From contig OX291552.1 of NCBI GenBank assembly GCA_946406115.1, positions 5,580,001 to 5,644,000 of the forward strand: a DNA stretch of 64,000 nucleotides, in the 5' to 3' direction. Made by a program: the position numbers and the translations under genes. The stretch is from Apoda limacodes (lineage: Eukaryota > Arthropoda > Insecta > Lepidoptera > Limacodidae). The notes under the pieces are model-generated. The model was not told the DNA's origin, made no database searches, and worked only from the letters and a program-made list of their open reading frames with translations. This document shows positions 57,367 through 64,000 of this stretch, piece by piece (the first letter of the stretch is position 1; every line of letters starts with the position of its first letter).

Positions 57367-60300
57367 CTGCAAGGAGATAATTAAAATTCAATAGTGATAA
57401 GGAAAGACGTAGATAGCTCCTGATTTTATTTCAAAAGTGATGGTTGTATTCGTACAGATGCGATGTCCGATCGCTGTCATAAGAAATTACTACTATTTTG
57501 ACCACTGAACACAGGCTAAATTCTTTGTGCTTCGCGTCCTTCAATTATCAATTTACTTACCCTGTGCTCGCAAAGTTGTAAACCATATCAACTAGAAGGT
57601 TTGCCATCGCGGTGTCATTAGCTGTTGTGGGACGTAGGCCGTGACCATTAAAAATGCGAACTACGTCATCACCATTACTGGCTCCTGTTAAAAACAATGA
57701 ATTAATTTTAGCAATGGCGTTTTTATCCTACCTGCTGTTAACCAGAGGGCTGTAGCATAACCTGACGAGACTGTACAGTAATGACTAATAAAAACCTCGA
57801 CATAGCTCATTCCAAAATTCAGAAATTATTTTCGTGGAGGACGATATTTATATTTTGGAAAATAATTTTATCCCGATAAATATATTTAAAACTACGTATC
57901 GATAAATTCTCTAAAAAAAAATAATTATGTACCTACTAATTAAAGACTTTTAGTGATTTGAGGGATTTTTAAGTTGAGCTGTATATTATTGTGATAGAAC
58001 TGTAATTTAATTGTGAAGCAATTCAAAAAAGACACTTTGGTACCTAAGTGTAAGTGTTACTTATATATTTTAGAAATTATTCCTATCCCGGTAAACATTT
58101 TAAGCTTCCTAGAGAACCAGGAATGAATCCAGATCAATAAATTGTAAGAAATTATACCTGCAAGTTTTCCTTTTCATATTTAGGGTATTGGTAAACGGAA
58201 TCGCGTATATATACCTATATCCTCAGAATAAAGCTATATTTTTCTGTGAGGCTATTAAGATATATAGGTACCTAATTTAATGTGATATGGGTGCATGCTC
58301 TTCGCAAGCATATAAGATAAACTGTAGTTTCCTAAAAATCGGTAGCTGTATACGTAGACAGGTCGCTTAGAGAATGCAGCGTGCAACATCGCCATTTCAC
58401 CAGTTCCTACTGCATAAAGACGCTCAGTGAGAGCCTGCAAAAGTAAAAGTAAACAGTTAAAAATTCACAATCATTTATAACAGATTAAATATACTAATCA
58501 TTGTAACAATTTAAGTAAGTTTTTATTATTAGTTACCTACTATCTTTTTAGGGTTCCGTAGTATTTCGGTCGGTGTATTACTCGTATATAAATTTTAAGA
58601 CTGGACTTCAACTTGGTTTTATTATATGTTGTTAAGTATTACAAAAGGATAGCCGTGTTTATGACGCCATCTTGACATTTATCCACTAGAAATGTTCCAT
58701 CACAATAGTGACGTTACTTACTCATAACATCCTTTTTATTAGAAATAGTTAAATTATTATAATTTTACAGCTAGAGACAGTATACAACAATTGACTAAAC
58801 TCTTGACAATAACTTTTGACAACAAAGACTGTTTAAGTAACTCAAAATAAGACAGTTTTTTGAACTTATTCTCTATCTATATATATTCGAGACTTTAACT
58901 AAATCGATCAGTCCTTCACAGTCATTGCTAAAATGTTTGTTAAGTTAACAAAATATTAACTCTTATAAATCTAACCGTCTTGGTGGTCTTGTGACTCTTC
59001 CACCCCTAGTGCGCATTTCAACTGGAGTTGCACGCTCTTCAGAAACCGGTGCTTCTGTATGTCAATTAGTAGATGTCTCGATATTTAGACTTTTCTGTAA
59101 CATATCTTGAGATACCGTTTAAGGTGACTGCGGAGGCTTCAAAATATGCTGTCTGTTTCTCCTTTCTCTAAATCCATCTGACACTTCAACAGTATAAGAC
59201 CTAGGCTGATCACATTTGGACTTTACTGTGCCTGTAATCCATGGAGTATCTGTCATTTTCTTAAAATAGACTTCATCTCCTTCTTGTAGTTCTGGTATTG
59301 ATTTAGTCTGTCTGTCATAGTTATCCATTATTTAACTTTTATTTTGACACTTAGCAGAAAGACAACCAAGACCAGTAAAAACAGAATTATTACATTTAAC
59401 AAGTTTATTTAAATTTATATTTTGTGACTGACTTGACTGTAATGGAAATGACTGTGATTTTTGTGACTGTTCAGGAAAGAATAGATCATCTAGTCGGTAT
59501 CGGATCGGTCGAACTAGGCATTCATTCTTTGCTTACTCTGTGCGTGCGCGCGCCAGTCACTTATAATTTTTTACAAGGCGTAGCTACCGTACATTTTTTT
59601 GAGCTAATTATATATTGACTTGATAATAGTCAGTGAATCAGAGAAACACAATACATTGATATACACAAACACAATACATACAATTTTACACACAAAACAA
59701 CTGATGCCAAAAACTGTAAGTAAATCCAATTTTTCTTAAGGCACAATAGGAGCCCAGTTTTAGGAAACAGTGACTTTAGGACACATTACTTGACTTGAAT
59801 TTGACTAATTTTGACCTATTTAAGAAAACAATTGACAAATATCACTTTCTTGACGTTTGCATGCTTGTAGTGTCTACACAGAAAAATCTTTTAATTAGTC
59901 CAATTTCTGAGCAAGTAAGTTTACCTAATACAGTTGGAGAATTCAATTCGCAATTATAAAATTAATTTGTTTTGTCATGTAGAGGTCATCAAATAGAAAT
60001 TTACACTCTAAGTTTTGTTGACCTAGTACCTCTAGACTATTACCAGTGTATGACTTAATTTTCACATCAGCTTTATACAATAAATTTTTAGTATTAAGTG
60101 AACCCATAAATACTTTTTGACATAAAATAGAAATCACTGCCCGTATCAATAATACAATTTATTTGTGAATTATTTAGTTATAAATTAAGTGTCCATTCGC
60201 TTAAAAACGACTTGGAGCACTGACTATGACCTATTAACAATTCATCTTAATCTGACTGTACCTGTTGCATATTACTATCAGACTGTACATATCTAATTGA

Positions 60301-63300
60301 CTTTGACTGAAATGACCGACAACAGACTCCAAAGTGACTGACTTTCACATTATTTGCACTTTACACCTAATGCTGGACATTTATAACGATGCACCTGACC
60401 ACACCTTGTACAAACTTCCTGTCTTGACTGCTGACTATATTGACTGACGTTTCTTGAGTTAGACTTTGATCTTGAGCGTAGCTGACTCATATTATACAAG
60501 ACTGAACTTTGTTCTGCTGTCCATTCATCTGTTTGATGTCTGGAAGCAAGCATGAACTTTGCCATCTCTAAGGCCTTATGAAGATTCAGCTTATCTTCTA
60601 GTTGTGTGATCTTAATTTTAATGTGCAAGCAAAATCGTCTAAGGCTTTATTTTCACCTTGTTTATTTGTAATTATGATATTCATAAGTGAGGTTAGCTTT
60701 TGGGGCAAAGTGATTTTGAAATGACTCAATAAGCTCGTTGTATTTAATGTTATCCTCGTCTTTTCCAAATGTATTGAATACATCCACGCACTTTTCTCCA
60801 ATGACATGTAGAAATAAAGCTTCTTTTCTGCCATCACCCTCTTTATCCAAGCCAGACGCACGTAAATAAAATTTAAATGACTGCACCCTTTTTTCCCATT
60901 GTTGAGCCAAGTTACCATTCATCACCATGGGCTACGGACTGGACATTCCAGAAAGTTTCTTGGGCTTCCGATTTTCATCAGACATGACGCCTACTTTTCT
61001 TACGAGAATTTCACAATGACTCAATGCAAAGTACAATGACTATACGACACACAGATTACGAACCCAATTCTGACACCATGTTTTGGTCGGTGTATTATAT
61101 GTATGATAAGACTGGACTTCAATTAAACTTGGTTTTATTATATGTTTTAAACTATTGCATAAAGATAGCCATGTTTATGACGCCATCTTGACATTTATCG
61201 ACTAGAGATGTTCCATCACAATAGTGACGTTACGTACTCATAACACATAGTCAACTAGGAACCCTTATAGTTTCGCTGTGCCTCCGTCCGTCTGTCTATT
61301 AGTAGTAGACCCCTGTAATTTTTGTGTGGTTACATATAATGATCAGACCAAAAAAGGGGTCAAATAAAAAACCTTTTTTTAAAGTACCTGCCCTACAGGT
61401 AAAGTGAGGATGAACATGATTTCCTCATCTATATTACAGTGTGGGGTGCTGTTTTAAAATATTTCGGATGTGTAAAAATCATTTTTTGATTCAGGAATCC
61501 GTTTGTTAAATATAAAGCAGTTAGGTGCAAATTTTTGTTTGAGGCATGAACAAGTTTAGAACGATAAATCATCAATGACATACTTAAATAGGTAATAAAA
61601 CTTTGAAGGTGGTAAATTCTCTACAAATATTCAAGTTTTGTTTAAAAAATGGCATCAATCTTAAATAAATAATAAATAAATTTTTTTGGACATGGGCGCC
61701 GTCTGGCCCCAAAGTAAGCAAAGCTGATGTTATGAATACCAGACAACGGATAAAAATATATAAAATTCCGGTTTTTTTTTGTAAATACATGTATTTTATA
61801 CATAAATACACCCAGACTTAAGACAAACACAAATGTTTATATTATGATATAAATGTTCAGTGCAGGAATCGAACCCACACCCTCTGCACAGCAGCTGGCC
61901 ACACTACCAACTAGGCTGCGAAACTGATTACTGTTTGTTTACTTGAAATGGATTGATTTTATTTGATTTTCAGTGTCTTCAGTGTCTTTTGATCTTAAAG
62001 AGATTCCGTTACAGACATAACGCAACATTATACTGTACGTACAGGTTATCCAGGACGTGTATGGTACAAAACTGTGCAGGTTATATCAAAACATAAACAT
62101 TAGCGTACAGTCAAACTGTACAGGTAAACCTGACAGACATATCACTAAGTGTATGGCTGGCTCAAACTTTAAAACAACTCCAAAAATAAATATCTGGCTG
62201 CTTTGTCAAGCAAGAATAAAAATTATTAAGTAAATTAAGTTAAATTCGTAGTAATCCAATGTAAATAAGTCAAAGAGGCATACACCCCAATAAACATTAT
62301 TTATTTTTGCTATAAAAAAAATTGTAATTCCACATTATGCAACTATTAATTTGACGAAATCAAAATATTTTCGTGCTCCATGCGATTTTTTGTTTAAACT
62401 AGTGTCACGAACCTTTTTTTTTTACACTACTTAGGTGGCAAACATGCTTACGATTCCGCCTGGTGGTAAGCGGTCACCGTAGCCTATGCACGCTTGCAAC
62501 ATCAGGGGCATTACTTCTTTCTTGAAGTACATGACACTAAAACTTAGTTTCGTAATGTAAGCTTAGCTTTAGGGAAATTTAAGGTAAATATTTGCAAGAG
62601 AAATTCTTGGGATATATTAATAGGATAAAATTACCCGAACTAATGCTGAGAAGGTAACTAGATTGATGGGATGTCCGTCCAGGTATTTCTGCCTAATCAT
62701 ATGGGCTGCTATCACAGACTTTTCTTCGTCATGAAGAGTGTCCTTGTACAAAAATATTTCGCGTGCCAACTTGTCCCAATTACTGTCGAGCTCTGCCAAA
62801 ATGTGAACATTCTGTAGGAACTCTGAAATCAAAAAAGCCGGTTACTGAGTTAATAATTTTGAGGGTCTGTTATTTAATTAGTATTTATTAATTTATAACA
62901 ATAGGAACAAATTTACACTATTTATTTTTACAACAGAACAGAAAGCTGTTACATTTTTAAAAAATCTTATATTGCGTCAACTCTTCTCTAGTCGTCTCAC
63001 GCTTGACTAAAGCAGTCAAATAGGTTGGATGGTTGAAGAATATAATAACCCCTGTGTATAAGGCGGATGGGATAGCCAGAGTGCACTGGCTATACTGTTT
63101 TCTGTGTTTGGCTTTGAACGTATTTAACGTCTTGGCAGTCAAAGCGTATCTTACCTGCAGCAGGGTATAGACCATTCTGTCCCGTGGTACCCAAGATGAG
63201 AGGCAGCTTCTGCATGTCTCCGTTCCACACTGCAGCGTAAGGATGTTGAGTGATGAATGCATTTTTTACTCCAGCTACCTCGACATTTGGAGTAAACGGA

Positions 63301-63320
63301 CTAAACAGGTGTGTCCAGTC
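57144..63320 (-). CDS. Carboxylesterase-like gene 3, 3' half, catalytic residues lost
   Basis: Joined exons in order of translation: 63320-63155, 62822-62635, 58434-58272, 57684-57561, 57366-57144. All borders are GT...AG, all phases fit, and they encode 287 residues and TAA. The exon lengths 166 and 124 equal those of gene 1, so both descend from one ancestor. The frame is open throughout, but the triad Glu is Asn (63174-63176, GTTGQNGLYP) and the triad His is Asn (57674-57676, GASNGDDV). The Ser exon is outside the window. Such proteins usually cannot hydrolyse esters and may bind ligands or partners, as is known for neuroligin-, gliotactin- and glutactin-type relatives. I infer a pseudoenzyme rather than a pseudogene because no frame damage is seen. 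Two NFT sites near the C-terminus suggest secretion. Confidence 0.9.
57561..57684 (-). CDS. Gene 3, exon with His-to-Asn change
   Basis: Acceptor TTTTTAACAG, donor GTAAGT, phase 1 in and 2 out (124 bases). Encodes GASNGDDVVRIFNGHGLRPT, then MANLLVDMVYNFASTG. The family has GAxHxDDL here; the codon is AAT (Asn) at 57676-57674. The DD pair and following helix are kept. Confidence 0.92.
58272..58434 (-). CDS. Gene 3, exon before the former His exon
   Basis: Acceptor ACTTTTGCAG, donor GTACCT, phase 0 in and 1 out (163 bases). Encodes ALTERLYAVGTGEMAMLHA, then RPVYVYSYRFLGNYSLSY and a tail ending YHIKLG. TERLY...PVYVYSYRF is the counterpart of SDRVF...PVYIYRYFF in gene 1. The donor was chosen because the next exon only joins there. 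Confidence 0.87.
59119..59328 (-). pseudogene. Gypsy integrase C-terminal remnant
   Basis: Reads LQEGDEVYFKKMTDTPWITG then RSYTVEVSDGFRERRNRQHI, the chromodomain-less end of gypsy integrase (W..G.V....PRSY.V....G...RRNR.H). It starts with an internal Met; the catalytic core is absent. Confidence 0.8.
59943..60149 (-). pseudogene. Gypsy protease-region remnant
   Basis: A short frame with YKADVKIKSYTGNSLEVLGQ and a FLFDDLYMTKQINFII segment. It resembles the part of gypsy Pol after the protease active site (L..Y....L..LG). The DSG active site itself is disrupted just upstream (near 60160). Confidence 0.55.
60350..60928 (-). pseudogene. Gypsy gag remnant with zinc knuckle
   Basis: Frame 60928-60662 has QQWEKRVQSFKFYLRASGLD, KEALFLHVIGEKCVDVFNTF and IESFQNHFAPKANLTYE, the typical gypsy Gag core. 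A frameshift near 60660 leads to DFACTLKLRS, and another to LNLHKALEMAKFMLASRHQT and the zinc knuckle CTRCGQVHRYKCPALGVKC (CxxCGxxHxxxCPAxGxxC). It is non-functional because of the shifts. Confidence 0.85.
61650..61925 (-). repeat. tRNA-derived SINE
   Basis: On the - strand it starts CGCAGCCTAGTTGGTAGTGT (A box) and has GGGTGTGGGTTCGATTCCTG (B box). The body continues through TAAGTCTGGGTGTATTTATG, a GGTATTCATAACATCAGC block and GGGGCCAGACGGCGCCCATG. It ends in a TTTATTTATTATTTATTT tail. The head, body and tail order is that of tRNA-derived SINEs. It does not belong to the family of the three short heads elsewhere in the window. Confidence 0.75.
61926..62431. other. Intron of gene 3, nothing assigned
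   Basis: Short blocks such as GTACAGGTTATCCAG and TGTGCAGGTTATATC recur loosely near 62036-62130. No genes. Confidence 0.4.
62432..62535 (-). mobile_element. LINE family A copy 5, 3' end only
   Basis: CTTAGGTGGCAAACATG, GGTGGTAAGCGGTCACCGTA and CACGCTTGCAACATCAGGGG match the 3' ends of copies 2, 3 and 4. About 100 bases, 100 bases from the gene 3 middle exon. Confidence 0.8.
62635..62822 (-). CDS. Gene 3, middle exon
   Basis: Acceptor TTTGATTTCAG, donor GTAATT, phase 1 in and 0 out (188 bases). Encodes EFLQNVHILAELDSNWDKLA, then HDEEKSVIAAHMIRQKYL and INLVTFSALVR. It has a typical esterase helix pattern and matches gene 1 exon 12429-12610 in place and phase. Confidence 0.88.
63155..63320 (-). 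CDS. Gene 3, exon corresponding to catalytic Glu
   Basis: Acceptor TTTCTCTAG, donor GTAAGA, phase 0 in and 1 out. Encodes DWTHLFSPFTPNVEVAGVKN, then LPLILGTTGQNGLYPAAG. Aligned to gene 1 from PL/PF to the final Gly without gaps, the Glu of DDEAL falls on Asn. The surrounding GTT..GLYP is otherwise better conserved than in gene 1. Confidence 0.9.
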
Positions 63321-64000
63321 CTAGAGAAATCACAAAATCAGTACGTATAAGCTAATTATGTTAAGAAAAATGTTATCAGTCTTTGAAGAATCGAGAGTGG
63401 GAGGAATATTTGAGAGGAAATGGCTGAGCTAAATACTTCCGTTGTTACTTTTTCTGACTCCCGAGTAAGGATTATGCAACTAGATAAATATTATTAAAAG
63501 AAACAAAAAGCCAGACTGTATTAAACAATAAAATATCAACTGAAAAGCGGAAAGAGAAGATAAGAAACAAAAAACAACTCCAATAGTTTCGACAGTTTTG
63601 TTTTCGCGATCGCTCTATTGCACGCCTCATAAGCGGAGCGGTGAGGTTGTGCTCTACTCTCGACATGTTAAAAAACCCAGTCTTTCGAAACTTAAATGAC
63701 GTTTTTTTTTTTTAATATAACACTTACAGGATAATATGAGTGCACTAATATGAAGTTAAATAATCTGTCTAGCACATATGGTACATTTTATAAACAATTA
63801 ATTTGTTTAATATAATAAATAATAACATTAAAACTAATCATTCTTGGACGTCCGTGAGTCTGTGTTTATGTGACCATGTATGTGGCAGAGAAATTGGTCA
63901 AAAAATTCATCTTACCGGAATACTTTTGTTTTTAATATATAAAGTATTACACTGTGCTGATTCCTAGTTAATATTAGCGTTCTAAGTACTGTCGTTTAAT
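63321..64000. other. Gene 3 intron, nothing recognised
   Basis: The Ser exon of gene 3 should lie further right. It is not in these 680 bases on either strand. Short open frames here lack motifs. Confidence 0.6.

Larger units (their letters stand above)
58560..61245 (-). mobile_element. Ty3/gypsy element, internally deleted, with both LTRs
   Basis: LTRs at 61079-61245 (5') and about 58560-58729 (3') share CGTCACTATTGTGATGGAAC and AAATGTCAAGATGGCGTCAT on the - strand and end in TG...CA. A primer-site-like TGGTGTCAGAATTGGGTTCG follows the 5' LTR. Inside are gag (60928-60350), a protease-region remnant and the very end of integrase (59328-59119), but no RT, RNase H or integrase core. GTAG on one side and ATAG on the other are the likely target duplication, and the element splits a family G repeat (AGGGTTCCGTAG before it, TAGTCAACTAGGAACCC after it). 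It lies within the 4.2-kb intron of gene 3, in the same orientation. Confidence 0.88.

Noticed and set aside
63472..63666. 64-residue - strand frame starting MSRVEHNLTAPLMRRAIER
   Set aside because: No recognisable motif, no esterase pattern and no splice phase fit with gene 3.

Overview
The window is animal nuclear DNA, most likely from a moth or butterfly. It is AT-rich, its genes are split by introns with GT...AG borders, and it is filled with old and recent transposons. Many of these look like families common in lepidopteran genomes (Jockey-, CR1- and RTE-type LINEs, BEL/Pao and gypsy LTR elements, tRNA- and 5S-derived SINEs, short inverted-repeat elements). The species cannot be named from the sequence alone. 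No prokaryotic genes, CRISPR array or operon were seen.

The only host genes I can support belong to the type-B carboxylesterase (alpha/beta-hydrolase, CCE) family. Gene 1 (+ strand) occupies 1-34109. The window opens on the last base of one of its exons, and seven further exons follow (4747-4932, 6340-6563, 6826-6991, 12429-12610, 16602-16746, 24594-24717, 33944-34109). All join in phase into 397 residues plus a stop and carry Ser, Glu and His of the catalytic triad; roughly the first 150 residues lie outside the window. Gene 3 (- strand, 63320-57144, five exons seen) has the same exon plan and phases, but its catalytic Glu and His codons both read Asn, so it is probably a non-catalytic esterase-like protein. 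Between the two, on the + strand, are remains of a third esterase (pseudogene 2): an oxyanion-hole exon ending in a stop codon (49663-49798) and a terminal exon (54842-54994), with a LINE and a Tc1-like element between them. The locus therefore reads as an esterase cluster: intact gene, ruined copy, and a convergent pseudoenzyme.

Nearly everything else is repeats. Gene 1 introns hold: LINE family A copies at 727-2300, 9298-12211 and 21355-22465; CR1-like LINE pieces at 2930-3910 and 7085-7736; a composite repeat at 8016-9002; nested copies of a dispersed repeat family bounded by a GGTTCCGTAGTCAAC motif; and a BEL/Pao element (28800-32350) interrupted by a second LINE with an exact 10-bp target-site duplication. 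Between the genes (34.1-57.1 kb) lie an RTE fragment, a TGTGCG microsatellite, 104-bp and 21-bp tandem arrays, a foldback structure with two 492-bp arms (46202-47858), another family A LINE and a Tc1-like element with terminal inverted repeats. The 4.2-kb intron of gene 3 contains an internally deleted gypsy element with both LTRs and a tRNA-derived SINE.

The esterases would act independently on ester substrates (gene 1) or perhaps in binding or adhesion (gene 3); no shared pathway can be read from the sequence. The transposons show no sign of serving host functions.
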